Assembly: GCA_965652575.1 (NCBI GenBank)
Contig: CBFGWQ010000012.1
Span: 1 to 39,238, forward strand
Direction of reading: 5' to 3'
From: Arenibacter sp965652575
GTDB lineage: Bacteria > Bacteroidota > Bacteroidia > Flavobacteriales > Flavobacteriaceae
Length of the DNA: 39,238 nt
Positions 1 through 9,776 of this stretch are shown piece after piece (within the stretch, counting starts at the first letter, position 1; every line of letters begins with the position of its first letter). Position numbers and translations under genes: made by a program. Under the pieces are notes generated by a model, which saw nothing but the letters and a program-made list of their open reading frames with translations, was not told the DNA's origin and ran no database searches.

Positions 1-396
1 ATCTCAAAATTCCGCCCATTGTAAACCCGGCCCATATTTAAAATATTTACAATATACTTTTGTAGGCAATAGGCCCAAGAGATTTTTGCTTTAATAATCA
101 TGGATAAAGCCTATCTTTGCATTTGGTTTGATCGGCATTTGATTAAATAAAATGTCGATTTTGGGAAAAGGAATACTGTAATGCTCTTGGTGCCGCAAAT
201 ACGCCAAGGGTAAATTTGGTACAAGTAAATCTAAAGTATAGATGAAACGAGCATTAATAAATTTTAAACATTACTCGACATTCCGATTGCTATCGGGAGG
301 GCATGTTTAAAATTTTTAATGGGAGAGCGTAGCGGTTACATACGTCCTCAATTTTTTAATTAATTTATTATCAAATAATTACAAAAATTTAAACGT
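1..396. other. Non-coding leader region upstream of lepA
   Basis: No convincing gene is present; the ATGs at 152 and 181 open frames of about ten codons only. At 112-119 there is a good Bacteroidota -7 element (TATCTTTG) with a TTG at 86-88, a slightly long spacing of 23 nt. A second -7-like octamer (TACTTTTG) lies at 55-62 without a matching -33 element. If the 112-119 promoter serves lepA, the leader is roughly 270 nt and contains the hairpin at 253-320. Confidence 0.5.
253..320. repeat. Long imperfect hairpin around a degenerate copy of the dispersed palindrome
   Basis: AT-rich arms (253-270 and 303-320) are complementary, and a degenerate copy of the 18-nt palindrome family sits between them at about 282-298 (TCCGATTGCTATCGGGA). 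The arrangement of outer inverted arms around a central GC-rich palindrome resembles the elements at 23.1 and 33.1 kb, but the arm sequence differs. Confidence 0.6.
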
Positions 397-2193
397 TTGA
401 AAAACATAAGGAATTTCTGCATTATTGCACATATTGATCACGGCAAGAGTACTTTGGCCGATAGGTTGTTGGACTTTACCGGTTCGGTCACCGAACGGGA
501 AAAGCAGGACCAGTTGTTGGATAGTATGGATCTTGAACGGGAGCGTGGCATTACCATTAAAAGCCATGCCATTCAAATGGATTATGAGCATGAGGGCGAG
601 AAATATGTGCTCAATCTTATAGATACCCCGGGACACGTGGATTTTTCCTATGAGGTTTCTCGTTCCATAGCGGCCTGTGAAGGTGCCTTATTAGTAGTGG
701 ACGCGGCACAGAGTATCCAGGCCCAGACCATTTCAAACCTTTATTTGGCCCTGGAAAACGACCTGGAAATTATTCCTGTGTTGAATAAAGTAGACCTGCC
801 CAGTGCCAACCCCGAAGAAGTTACCGATGATATTGTAGATTTATTGGGCTGCAAACCAGAGGACGTAATACCGGCAAGTGCCAAAACGGGCCTGGGGATC
901 CAGGAAATATTGACCGCCATTATAGAACGCATCCCCGCTCCAAAGGGCAATCCGGATGAATCCCTACAGGCGTTGGTATTCGATTCCGTATACAATCCGT
1001 TCAGGGGGGTGGAAACCTATTTCAGGGTTATTAACGGGGAAATCAAAAAAGGTCAGAAAATAAAATTTGTAGCTACCGACAAAAACTATTTCGCAGATGA
1101 GGTAGGTACCCTAAAACTGGTACAGCACCCCAAACAAAGTATAAAGGCCGGGGACGTTGGCTATCTCATTACCGGAATAAAGGATGCCAGGGAAGTAAAG
1201 GTAGGGGACACTATAACCGATGCTATAAACCCTACCAAAAACCCTATTGGAGGTTTTGAAGATGTAAAGCCGATGGTGTTTGCCGGCATTTATCCGGTAG
1301 ATACGGAAGACTATGAGGAACTGCGTTCCTCCATGGAAAAATTGCAGCTAAATGATGCTTCCTTGGTATTTACACCGGAAAGCAGTGCAGCCCTAGGATT
1401 TGGTTTTCGTTGTGGCTTTTTGGGAATGTTGCATATGGAGATTATCCAGGAACGTCTGGAACGCGAGTTCGATATGACGGTGATCACCACCGTACCCAAC
1501 GTTAGCTACCATGCCTTTACCAGAAAAAACCCTGAAGTGCCGATTACAGTAAATAATCCATCCGATCTACCGGATCCATCGACTTTAGATCACGTAGAGG
1601 AACCCTACATTAAGGCAACGATCATCACCAAGGCCGATTTTGTTGGCAATATTATGTCCTTATGTATAGACAAAAGGGGCCAGATTACCAACCAAACCTA
1701 TCTGACCACGGAAAGGGTAGAATTGAATTTTGATATGCCCTTGGCAGAAATTGTATTCGATTTTTACGATAGGTTAAAAACGGTTTCCAAAGGATATGCT
1801 TCCTTTGATTATACCCCCATTGGGATGCGCACTTCCAAATTGGTAAGGGTAGACATACTGCTCAATGCACAGCCTGTAGATGCCCTGTCCGCCCTAATAC
1901 ATGCGGACAACGCGGCCAATATTGGTAAAAAAATGTGCGAGAAGCTCCGCGAACTGATTCCAAGGCAACAATTTGATATTCCCATCCAGGCCGCGATCGG
2001 TGCCAAGATAATTTCCCGCGAAACCATAAAGGCCTTACGAAAGGATGTAACCGCCAAGTGTTATGGGGGCGATATTTCACGAAAGAGAAAGTTGTTGGAA
2101 AAACAAAAGAAGGGCAAAAAACGTATGCGCCAGGTCGGGAACGTAGAAATACCCCAGCAAGCATTTATGGCGGTACTTAAACTGAACGATTAA
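397..2193 (+). CDS. lepA: Elongation factor 4 (LepA), ribosome back-translocating GTPase
   Basis: LepA/EF-4 is a cytoplasmic translational GTPase that acts on stalled or mis-translocated ribosomes. The 598-residue length is normal for the family. The GTPase motifs are visible: the P-loop around AHIDHGKST (residues 11-19), DTPGH (76-80) and NKVD (130-133). The EF-G-like domains and the LepA-specific C-terminal domain follow, ending in the typical NVEIPQQAFMAVLK stretch. The start is TTG at 397; no ATG lies nearby in frame, and translation from TTG gives the usual MKNIRNFCIIAHIDHGKST N-terminus. The stop overlaps the stop of the convergent symporter gene by 4 nt. No lepB follows, so the E. coli lepA-lepB operon is not conserved here. 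Confidence 0.97.
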   Translation: MKNIRNFCIIAHIDHGKSTLADRLLDFTGSVTEREKQDQLLDSMDLERERGITIKSHAIQMDYEHEGEKYVLNLIDTPGHVDFSYEVSRSIAACEGALLVVDAAQSIQAQTISNLYLALENDLEIIPVLNKVDLPSANPEEVTDDIVDLLGCKPEDVIPASAKTGLGIQEILTAIIERIPAPKGNPDESLQALVFDSVYNPFRGVETYFRVINGEIKKGQKIKFVATDKNYFADEVGTLKLVQHPKQSIKAGDVGYLITGIKDAREVKVGDTITDAINPTKNPIGGFEDVKPMVFAGIYPVDTEDYEELRSSMEKLQLNDASLVFTPESSAALGFGFRCGFLGMLHMEIIQERLEREFDMTVITTVPNVSYHAFTRKNPEVPITVNNPSDLPDPSTLDHVEEPYIKATIITKADFVGNIMSLCIDKRGQITNQTYLTTERVELNFDMPLAEIVFDFYDRLKTVSKGYASFDYTPIGMRTSKLVRVDILLNAQPVDALSALIHADNAANIGKKMCEKLRELIPRQQFDIPIQAAIGAKIISRETIKALRKDVTAKCYGGDISRKRKLLEKQKKGKKRMRQVGNVEIPQQAFMAVLKLND

Positions 2194-3653
2194 ACAGTTT
2201 CGCGCCTTCGTCTTACCAATAGCAATCCTAAAATGGTAAGTCCGGCATTAACGGCTATATTGATAAACCCAAAATCGAAATTAAAGGCTTGGGCAAAATA
2301 AATGCTCAATAAATAAGTAAGTACAGGGGCCAACACACAAATAAGGGGTACCCATTTATCCTTTACCGCAACCTTGGTAAACATTCCCAACATATACAGG
2401 CCCAATAAAGGACCATAGGTATACCCGGCTACCTTAAAAATAAGTGAGACCACATCTCCCCTACTGTTGGAAAATAATATAATAATTAGGAAGAGCACTA
2501 TCGAAAAACCGAGTAGGACCCAGTTTTTCAATCTTTTTTTGTCGGCACTGGATTTATGGGAAATGTCCATAAAATCATAGGTAAAGGAAGTGGTAAGCGC
2601 GGTCAGGGAAGAATCTACGCTGGAAAATGATGCCGCAATGATCCCCAATAAAAAACTGATTCCGGCAAAAACGCCAAGATGGTTCAGTGCCAGATCGGGA
2701 AACAGGCTATCGGTATCCAAAAGTGCCCCGTTCCCACCTATGGCCAAAGTAATTCCTTTGTTCTCCGCATAAATATATAATAGGACGCCAAGTCCTAAAA
2801 ACAAGAATTGGGTTATGGCCAAAATTAAGCTGTAGGTCAAAGTGTTCTTTTGTGCATCCCATTGATTTTTACAGGTCAAGGTTTTTTGCATCATATTCTG
2901 ATCCAATCCTATCATGGCAATGGCCACAAGAATCCCGGCAATAAACTGTTTAAAAAAATTATTGCTCGATTTGTTTTCCCAATTAAATATTTCAAAATAC
3001 TTATGCTCCGTAATCTGTTGAACGGCTCCTGAAAAAGATAGGTCCAAGGAGGAGGTAATGGTATAGATCGTAATTATGGCACCCAGGACCAAAAAGGTCG
3101 TCTGCAGGGTATCTGTCCAGACTATGGTCTTTATCCCCGACTTGTTGGTATACAGCCACACTAAAAGCAAGATGATGATAACCGTTATGGGAAACGGAAT
3201 ATTCAGCTTATCAAATAAAGCAAATTGAAGAATCTTGGATGCCAACAATAATCGCAGTGCGGCCCCAAAGGATTGCGAGACCAAAAAGAACAACGACCCG
3301 GTCTTATACGTCCTTGCACCATATCGCTGATCCAAATAGCCATAAATGGATACCAGCCTTAATCTATAGTACAAGGGAATAAGGACAAAGGTAATGAAGA
3401 GATAGCCCACCACATTCCCTAGAATAAATTGGTAGAAATAGAAATGGTTATTGCCCACCATTCCAGGAAGGGATACAAAGGTTACCCCCGAAAGTCCGGC
3501 ACCCACCATTCCAAAGGCCACCAAAAACCAAGGCGATTGCCGGTCCCCTGTAAAATAGGATTCGTCACTTCTATTTCTTGAGGTGAAATAGGAAATGGTC
3601 ATCAACAAAATAAAATAAACGGAAATAATCGCTAAAACTAGAAGTGGATTCAA
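2190..3653 (-). CDS. Sodium:solute symporter (SSS family)
   Basis: This is a 487-residue integral membrane protein of the SSS/SLC5 family, which couples solute uptake to the sodium gradient across the inner membrane. About a dozen hydrophobic helices run through the whole length. The N-terminal segment with SYFTSRNRSDESYFTGDRQ followed by a Gly-rich second helix (GMVGAGLSGVTFVSLPG) is the family signature, and the SSVDSSLTALTTSF stretch near residue 345-360 matches the conserved TM8/Na+ site region. The substrate cannot be read from the sequence. It has its own predicted promoter (3741-3772), so it need not be co-transcribed with the DASS gene upstream. Its 3' end overlaps the lepA stop tail to tail. 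Confidence 0.9.
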   Translation of the reverse strand: MNPLLVLAIISVYFILLMTISYFTSRNRSDESYFTGDRQSPWFLVAFGMVGAGLSGVTFVSLPGMVGNNHFYFYQFILGNVVGYLFITFVLIPLYYRLRLVSIYGYLDQRYGARTYKTGSLFFLVSQSFGAALRLLLASKILQFALFDKLNIPFPITVIIILLLVWLYTNKSGIKTIVWTDTLQTTFLVLGAIITIYTITSSLDLSFSGAVQQITEHKYFEIFNWENKSSNNFFKQFIAGILVAIAMIGLDQNMMQKTLTCKNQWDAQKNTLTYSLILAITQFLFLGLGVLLYIYAENKGITLAIGGNGALLDTDSLFPDLALNHLGVFAGISFLLGIIAASFSSVDSSLTALTTSFTYDFMDISHKSSADKKRLKNWVLLGFSIVLFLIIILFSNSRGDVVSLIFKVAGYTYGPLLGLYMLGMFTKVAVKDKWVPLICVLAPVLTYLLSIYFAQAFNFDFGFINIAVNAGLTILGLLLVRRRRETV

Positions 3654-3740
3654 TGCAGATCGATTTTATTTTGTCTTCACAGGTTAAAAAGGCCCATTCC
3701 ATATCTTGTAAAAAGGTCAAAGACCCCCAATGGGTATGGA

Positions 3741-3772
3741 CAAATATATAATAGAATTCCGGACCATCACAA
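3741..3772 (-). promoter_or_regulatory. Predicted Bacteroidota promoter for the sodium:solute symporter gene
   Basis: On the minus strand, TTG (3772-3770) is followed after 21 nt by TATATTTG (3748-3741), matching the TTG / TAnnTTTG consensus. The predicted transcript would have a leader of about 80 nt before the start at 3653. Confidence 0.5.
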
Positions 3773-3814
3773 CATCAGGGCACAAATTGCGGAACGGAAG
3801 TATGGGCCGCTACA

Positions 3815-5593
3815 CTACCTAAAAGGGAAAAAATAGGGGATAATAAAGATGGCCGCAATCCATATTATAATGTTCAGGGGTGTCCCGACCCTTAAAAAGT
3901 CATTGAATTTATAATTCCCAGGGGCATAGACCATGGTGTTGGTAGGATAACTTACCGGAGTCATAAAAGTAAGGGAACAGGCAAACATCACCGCCACCAA
4001 AAAAGGTCTTTCACTAACTTCCATGGCCGCAGCAAGACTGATCACTATTGGTGTCATCAATGCAGCGGTGGCCTTACTGGAGAGTACGTTGGTAGACAAA
4101 AAGGTAACCAGGTACAAAATGGCCAAGGTAACCTGGGCATCGTAATTTCCTAAAGTCCGTTCAATAAAAAGGGCAATTTTTTCCGCTCCGCCCGTTTTTT
4201 CCAAAGCGGTTCCCATAGATAGGACGCCCGCCATCATAAAAATTACCTTCCATTCCACCGCTTCATATGCCTCCTTAGGCTTTAAAGTGGAGGTCACCAC
4301 CAGTAAAAGCGCCCCAACCATACTGCTGATCAAAATGGATGTAAGGTTAAGGGAGGCGGCCAATACCACCCCAATGGCTATAAGAATAGCAGGAATGGCC
4401 TTTTTGTAATCGGTTTTTCCCTGTTTATGCTCCGAAAGTGGTACCACCAGGTTTTGGGACACCAGTACATCAACCTCCTCCGCTGTTCCCAAGATCAGTA
4501 ACATATCCCCTTCCATCAATTTCAGGTCGGACAATTTTTCGTACAGGATTTCTCCCCGTTGCCTAATGGCCAAAACGGAACTGTTGTACTGTCTTCTAAA
4601 ATTTAGGGAACGAAGCGATCCTTCCGTTAACCTGGAACCAAAGGGAACGATCACTTCGTAAATATGTTTTTCGGATTCGGCCCGGTCCACCTTTTTATCG
4701 CCCTTGATATGATATCCTTTTAGGTCCCTAATACTATTTAGGGTCTTGGGGGGAATGAGCACCTTTATAATGTCCCCTTCCAAAATAAAGGTTTCCGGAC
4801 CAATACTGTATTTTAGGGACCCAGCCCTCAATATGGTCATGATCTGTACATTGTAATCGTTCACGAGTTTGGACTTGTACAAGGGTTTTTTTATATCGGG
4901 ACATCCTTCAACAACCAATAGTTCCGTAATATATTTTTCTGCATCCCTGGTAAGCACATTGCCCCCTTTCCGGTCTTTGGGCAATACAAGTGGGGCCAAA
5001 AAAAAGATATAGGCAAATCCAATAGAGGCCAAACAAAGGGCCGCTAAACTGAATTCGAACATCCCAAAGCCGGCCAGACCGTATTTTTCGGCATAACTGC
5101 TCACCAAAATATTGGTGGAAGTACCTATAAGGGTACAGGTACCCCCAAAAAGGGCGGAAAAGGAAATGGGCATTAACAGCATTCCCGGTGTAATCTTGGT
5201 CTCCCTGCACACGGTAAGCGCAATGGGCAATAACAGTGCCACCACGGCAGAATCGTTCACAAAGGCAGAGAAAAGGCCCGCAATCAAACAAAAGGTGACC
5301 AGGGCTATACTATAATGTATTTTGGCCAATTTAATAATCTGATGGCTAATGCCATTAAGGATTCCGGAGTTAAAGACCCCGGCACTGACCACGAACATAC
5401 ATCCCAGTGTTAAGGTAGCGGGATGGTTAAATCCGGAGAACCCTTCTTCCGGACTAAGTACCCCTGCTACTATAAAAAGGGACATAATAAGAATGGAAGT
5501 GGTGTCTATGGAAAAGTAATCCTTTACAAAAAGTATGATCCCAATTCCTATAATAACAATAGTAACAATCAAATCGGTGCCCATAGTTTCCAT
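3815..5593 (-). CDS. SLC13/DASS family carrier with two central TrkA_C domains
   Basis: This 592-residue transporter of the divalent anion:sodium symporter (ArsB/NhaD superfamily) has a split layout: membrane helices at about residues 5-200, a soluble insert at about 205-395 and helices again at about 400-592. The insert reads as two TrkA_C/RCK_C domains (ILEGDIIKVLIPP and LMEGDMLLILGT are the typical ends). NDSAVVALLLPI, IGTSTNILVSS and the C-terminal TPVSYPTNTMVYAPGNYKF are the SNT-like substrate and sodium binding motifs of this family. Carriers with this layout are often annotated as sulfate or dicarboxylate transporters; the substrate is not determined. It starts 40 nt after the CPA2 antiporter gene on the same strand, so the two are probably one transcript. 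Confidence 0.88.
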   Translation of the reverse strand: METMGTDLIVTIVIIGIGIILFVKDYFSIDTTSILIMSLFIVAGVLSPEEGFSGFNHPATLTLGCMFVVSAGVFNSGILNGISHQIIKLAKIHYSIALVTFCLIAGLFSAFVNDSAVVALLLPIALTVCRETKITPGMLLMPISFSALFGGTCTLIGTSTNILVSSYAEKYGLAGFGMFEFSLAALCLASIGFAYIFFLAPLVLPKDRKGGNVLTRDAEKYITELLVVEGCPDIKKPLYKSKLVNDYNVQIMTILRAGSLKYSIGPETFILEGDIIKVLIPPKTLNSIRDLKGYHIKGDKKVDRAESEKHIYEVIVPFGSRLTEGSLRSLNFRRQYNSSVLAIRQRGEILYEKLSDLKLMEGDMLLILGTAEEVDVLVSQNLVVPLSEHKQGKTDYKKAIPAILIAIGVVLAASLNLTSILISSMVGALLLVVTSTLKPKEAYEAVEWKVIFMMAGVLSMGTALEKTGGAEKIALFIERTLGNYDAQVTLAILYLVTFLSTNVLSSKATAALMTPIVISLAAAMEVSERPFLVAVMFACSLTFMTPVSYPTNTMVYAPGNYKFNDFLRVGTPLNIIIWIAAIFIIPYFFPFR

Positions 5594-5633
5594 AGCTTAA
5601 AATTCCATCATATTTTGATTGTTTGGAAACATC

Positions 5634-7787
5634 CTATTTTTTCCTGAATATTCCCGCCATTGTTTTTCCGATGACATCCAATTTTTCAATTGCCTTTAAC
5701 AGGGAAGGGTTGGTAAGGTCTACCTTTCCATCGGTCATAAATGTAGATTGGGAAGGGTATACCAAGAGAAAGTTCCGTCCTTGGTAGTGCCGGTTGAGAT
5801 AAGACGGAATATCTGCCATTCCGGCCTGATAGGATAGTAGGTTTTTACGGCTCAGCACTATTACCAGATTATCATCCTGCCTTACCTCATCGGAGAGGGC
5901 CGGTAACTCTTCCCAATTCTCAAATACCCTAAATTCCAGTTCTATGGGATGCTTTAAATGGATATCCCCGATCAATTTTATGGTTTGCTTGCCAGCATAA
6001 AAAATAAGCTTGGCCCCGGTATTGAGGGCTATGTTCCAAATTTTGGACAACCAAAAGGAAAAACCGCTTTCATACTCGGCATTTTCCGGTACAATTACAA
6101 AATGGCGCCTAATGGTGGAAATGGGCTGCTGTGGATTGTAGATAAAGGTTGTAATATTGCTCTTTTCCAAAATACCGTTGGTAAGATTGCCCAAAAAGCT
6201 ATCGGCCACGCCCCGTTTTAAATGGAGCCCCAAAACCAGGTCCGTACTATTTTCTTCCTTGATAACATTGGTGACCCCATGGACCAGATCCAGATCATAT
6301 CGAAGGGTGGTCTTCATCTGCAAATCAACGGCCGCCGCAAGAACTTTGGCCTTTTCGAGCAATTTCCTTGCCTTTTTTTCGGCATCTACCGGTGAATTGT
6401 CATTATTGATGATGTTCAGGGCCTGCAGACCATCCACATTTTGCTTGGACTTAATAATGATACTAAGGTTCACCAGCTCATCAATGGTATCGGGATTGCT
6501 TAGGGGGATCAATATCTTTTCCCCACTAATCCCCGTATCGCTCTCGGACTGTCCCGATAATGCAATTTTCTTGGCACCCTTTTGGGTGGCAAAGGAAGCA
6601 ATGGTACAGGTGACCAAAATCATAATAATGGTACCGTTCAGGATGCTATCGTTCAACAACCGGATGGGTTCCCCATTGGCCGTCTCCCCAAGAACTATGT
6701 TGTAACCTACCAATACTGCGGCCAATGTAGCTGCCGCCTGTGCATTGGTAAGTCCAAATATTAAAAGGCGCTCTTGGGCCGTAAACCTAAAATTTTTCTG
6801 GCTTATCCATGCCGCAATAAATTTGGATACGGTAGCAACTACCGACATGGTAACCGCCACAAAAACAGTTTCGAGGTTACTAAAGGCCCTATAATCTATG
6901 AGCATACCCACCCCGATCAAAAAGAAGGGAATAAAGATGGCATTCCCCACAAAATCTATCCTGTTCATTAGGGGAGAGGTAAGCGGAATAAGTCTGTTCA
7001 GCGCCAATCCGGCCATAAACGCTCCAATAATGGCCTCAATTCCCGCCAATTGGGAAAGTACCGCCCCTAAAAATACCATTACCAGCACAAAAATGTATTG
7101 GGAGACATTATCGCTATACCTTTTAAAAAACCATCGCCCTATAAGAGGGAACAGGTAAGTGATGACCAAGGTAAAGGCTACAAAGGAAGCTGCCATGATA
7201 ATCCAAAAATATTGGTTAAGCTCCCCTGTGTTCATTCCTACCACCACCGCAAGTACCAATAGGGACAGTACATTGGTGATCAGGGTACTCCCCACGGAAA
7301 TGTTTACCGCCAAATTCTTGGCGATTCCCAACTTACTTACTATGGGATAGGTAATCAGTGTATGCGAAGCGAACATACTGGCCAACAGCACAGAGGTCAT
7401 GGGAGAAAATCCCAAAATGTAAATCCCCGTTAAGGTACCGAACAGCATAGGGATCAGAAATCCGTACAGTCCCAACAAAGTGCTTTTAAGGGCATTGGTC
7501 TTAAAATCGTTCATATCTATTTCAAGGCCGGCCAAAAACATAATGTACAGGAGACCTGCCGTACCCGAAAGAATGATGCTACTGTCCCTGGCCAATAGGT
7601 TCAGGCCATGGGGACCTATGACTATTCCTGCCAAGATCATTCCCAAAAGATGTGGCAATTTTAATTTGTCGGAAATAATGGGAATCCCCAAAATGACTAA
7701 AAGAATGATCAAAAACTTCAGGACGGGATCCTCCAAAGGCAATAGGATGTTAATTATTAAGCTCATTCCATAAGTATTTTGGAGCAT
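5634..7787 (-). CDS. CPA2-family cation:proton antiporter with USP-like cytoplasmic tail
   Basis: A 717-residue Kef/NapA-type monovalent cation:proton antiporter. About 12 helices fill residues 15-410: the first contains IPIISDKLKLPHLLGMILAG and IVIGPHGL, the usual opening of Na_H_Exchanger domains, and FLAGLEIDM is the TM3 signature. The remaining 300 residues are soluble and have two regions that look like universal-stress-protein-type domains rather than the RCK domain of classical Kef systems. The expected role is Na+ or K+/H+ exchange for pH and ion balance at the inner membrane. A consensus promoter at 7860-7890 lies 72 nt upstream, and the DASS gene follows 40 nt downstream. The first residues (MLQNTYG) could be extra, with M8 as an alternative start. 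Confidence 0.87.
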   Translation of the reverse strand: MLQNTYGMSLIINILLPLEDPVLKFLIILLVILGIPIISDKLKLPHLLGMILAGIVIGPHGLNLLARDSSIILSGTAGLLYIMFLAGLEIDMNDFKTNALKSTLLGLYGFLIPMLFGTLTGIYILGFSPMTSVLLASMFASHTLITYPIVSKLGIAKNLAVNISVGSTLITNVLSLLVLAVVVGMNTGELNQYFWIIMAASFVAFTLVITYLFPLIGRWFFKRYSDNVSQYIFVLVMVFLGAVLSQLAGIEAIIGAFMAGLALNRLIPLTSPLMNRIDFVGNAIFIPFFLIGVGMLIDYRAFSNLETVFVAVTMSVVATVSKFIAAWISQKNFRFTAQERLLIFGLTNAQAAATLAAVLVGYNIVLGETANGEPIRLLNDSILNGTIIMILVTCTIASFATQKGAKKIALSGQSESDTGISGEKILIPLSNPDTIDELVNLSIIIKSKQNVDGLQALNIINNDNSPVDAEKKARKLLEKAKVLAAAVDLQMKTTLRYDLDLVHGVTNVIKEENSTDLVLGLHLKRGVADSFLGNLTNGILEKSNITTFIYNPQQPISTIRRHFVIVPENAEYESGFSFWLSKIWNIALNTGAKLIFYAGKQTIKLIGDIHLKHPIELEFRVFENWEELPALSDEVRQDDNLVIVLSRKNLLSYQAGMADIPSYLNRHYQGRNFLLVYPSQSTFMTDGKVDLTNPSLLKAIEKLDVIGKTMAGIFRKK

Positions 7788-7859
7788 ATAAGATAGACAA
7801 AAATCACTGATAAGTTAACTTATTTATCGGCATCCCTGATTAAAAAAAGATATGTTTAC

Positions 7860-7890
7860 CAAAAATAAGCCCCAACCTGGTTAGTGTCAA
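7860..7890 (-). promoter_or_regulatory. Predicted promoter for the CPA2-DASS gene pair
   Basis: On the minus strand, TTG (7890-7888) is followed after 20 nt by TATTTTTG (7867-7860), a full match to the TTG / TAnnTTTG consensus. Its place between the two antiporter genes suggests that the CPA2-DASS pair is transcribed independently of the CPA1 gene. Confidence 0.5.
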
Positions 7891-7922
7891 CGGCCCTGCC
7901 CACAATGACAGATTGCCTTTTT

Positions 7923-9776
7923 TTAAGTGGATTCGGTGGATTCCATTTCCTTCGATACCCTCAACTGTTTTCCCAAATAAACCAACTTACATCCTTCTTC
8001 TATATCTTCAAAATTTTTGCTAAAAGAAGTAATGATCTTTAAGTCTCCATCCAGGGTCTTAATAAAAATGGGAACAATATCCTTATCTGCCTTGGTAATT
8101 TCTATAAGGCCCTCATAATGCTCCCTGTCCTTTAATTCTATTTCATGGATTACCGGATTGTTTCGGGCGGCTTCCGTCAAGGTGATAAAATCATCGGTAT
8201 GCGAAAACAGCCCCTCCATAGGGTTATTTTCAGGATCGTTCATTTCATCCGAATTCACCAGCCTAAATGAACCCTGTTCCCCGAATTCCTTCTTAAACGT
8301 TTCTATGGCGTATTCATTGATATCCGAGTTGCCCGTCAATGCCATTAAATATCCTACATCGTTCAACTCTATATTATCCGTCAGGGCATCGGAATAGATA
8401 TTGGCAACAAAGGCCTCCAGACCTAGGTTCTTGGCCTTTTCTATATTGTTCTGGTTATTGTCTATCAATACCACATGCCTATTGTTCTTTTTAAGATAGC
8501 TGGCTATTAATCTGGGTACCTTGGAGGCACCTACAATAAGAATACCTTCGGACTTCTCCAAAAATACCCCGAGTAATTTGGCCATGAACCTTGCGGTGGA
8601 TGCATTGAGAAGTACGGTTCCCAAAACGATCATAAAGACCAATGGTGTAATGTACTCCGCACCCGGTTCTTCGCGCAAGATCAATTTGGAACCAAAGAGT
8701 GAGGCAATCCCTGCAGCAACAATCCCTCTGGGACCCACCCAGCTTATAAACAATTTTTCCCTAAAATTAAGGTTGGAACCCATAGTACTCAAAAATACCC
8801 CCATAGGTCTTACCACAAAAACTACAATGGCAAAAAGTATCAGTGTCTTTGGACTGTACAACAATTCCAGCTCAGGTAAGTTCATACTTGCCGAAAGCAA
8901 AATGAAAAGCATGGAAATCAAAAGTATGCTTAACGACTCCTTAAAATAGAGCAGCTCCTTAATATTGGGCAGCTGGGTATTTCCCATGACCATGCCCATA
9001 ACCACCACCGCAAGTAATCCGGATTCATGTGCAAAAAGTTCGGAAATAACAAAAACGGAAAGTACTACGGATAAGGAAACCACATTTAACAAATAATGGG
9101 GTACGTAATTCTTTTTTATGGCCAAGGTCAGGGCATGTGCAAATGAGAAACCAAAGGTAAATCCCAATAACAGCACCTTTACAAACTCTAAAAGACCGGT
9201 CTGCGTGTACCCTTGGCCTTCACCGATACTAATAAACTCAAAAACCAATACCGCAACAAGGGCACCGATGGGATCTATTAAAATACCTTCCCATTTCAGT
9301 ACGGCCGATAGATCTTTTTTTAAAGGAATATTTCTAAGGATCGGGGTAATTACAGTTGGTCCCGTAACAATAATGAGTGCAGAAAATAAAAAAGAGATTT
9401 GCCAAGACAGATCAAAAATAAAATGTGCCGCCGTCCCCGCCAAAAAAAAGGTAACTGCACTGCCCAGGGTGATCAACTTGGTAATAACCGGGCCCACTCT
9501 GGTTACTTCGGAACGTTTCAGGGTAAGTCCGCCCTCAAAGAGTATAACCCCTATGGCCAATGATACAAAATGATAAAGGCTTTCCCCCAGAAACAATCCT
9601 TCCGACTTATTCCAAATAGGTCTTATTAATTTAGTGCTATCCTCTGTAAACAAAGTAGATATGGGTCCTACCAATAAACCTATAAGAATAAGGGGCAAAA
9701 TGGCAGGCAGTTTAAAACGCCATGCCACCCACTGCGCAATAATACCAAGAACAATTATTCCCGCTAGTTCTACCAT
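7923..9776 (-). CDS. CPA1-family Na+/H+ antiporter with C-terminal TrkA/RCK domain
   Basis: A 617-residue NhaP-type antiporter. The membrane domain (about residues 1-390) carries ILFEGGLTL, IVTGPTVITPILR and WEGILIDPIGALVAVLVFEF, the last holding the Asp expected in the transport site of CPA1 exchangers. The cytoplasmic tail starts with a Rossmann-like TrkA_N segment (ILIVGASKVPRLIASYL, then VVLIDNN) and probably ends with a TrkA_C-like part, which suggests gating by a nucleotide or other ligand. The open frame extends 18 codons upstream to an ATG at 9830; the ATG at 9776 was chosen because MVELAGIIVLG is the usual family N-terminus and the upstream residues look like read-through leader. Na+/H+ specificity is inferred from the family. 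Confidence 0.87.
   Translation of the reverse strand: MVELAGIIVLGIIAQWVAWRFKLPAILPLILIGLLVGPISTLFTEDSTKLIRPIWNKSEGLFLGESLYHFVSLAIGVILFEGGLTLKRSEVTRVGPVITKLITLGSAVTFFLAGTAAHFIFDLSWQISFLFSALIIVTGPTVITPILRNIPLKKDLSAVLKWEGILIDPIGALVAVLVFEFISIGEGQGYTQTGLLEFVKVLLLGFTFGFSFAHALTLAIKKNYVPHYLLNVVSLSVVLSVFVISELFAHESGLLAVVVMGMVMGNTQLPNIKELLYFKESLSILLISMLFILLSASMNLPELELLYSPKTLILFAIVVFVVRPMGVFLSTMGSNLNFREKLFISWVGPRGIVAAGIASLFGSKLILREEPGAEYITPLVFMIVLGTVLLNASTARFMAKLLGVFLEKSEGILIVGASKVPRLIASYLKKNNRHVVLIDNNQNNIEKAKNLGLEAFVANIYSDALTDNIELNDVGYLMALTGNSDINEYAIETFKKEFGEQGSFRLVNSDEMNDPENNPMEGLFSHTDDFITLTEAARNNPVIHEIELKDREHYEGLIEITKADKDIVPIFIKTLDGDLKIITSFSKNFEDIEEGCKLVYLGKQLRVSKEMESTEST

Noticed and set aside
1862..2164. 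Open frame of 100 codons antisense to the end of lepA
   Set aside because: It lies wholly within lepA, has no recognisable domain, and its composition is that of a reverse-strand shadow.
6157..6705. 182-codon open frame antisense to the CPA2 antiporter
   Set aside because: Shadow of a clear membrane transporter gene; Ser/Thr-rich nonsense composition.
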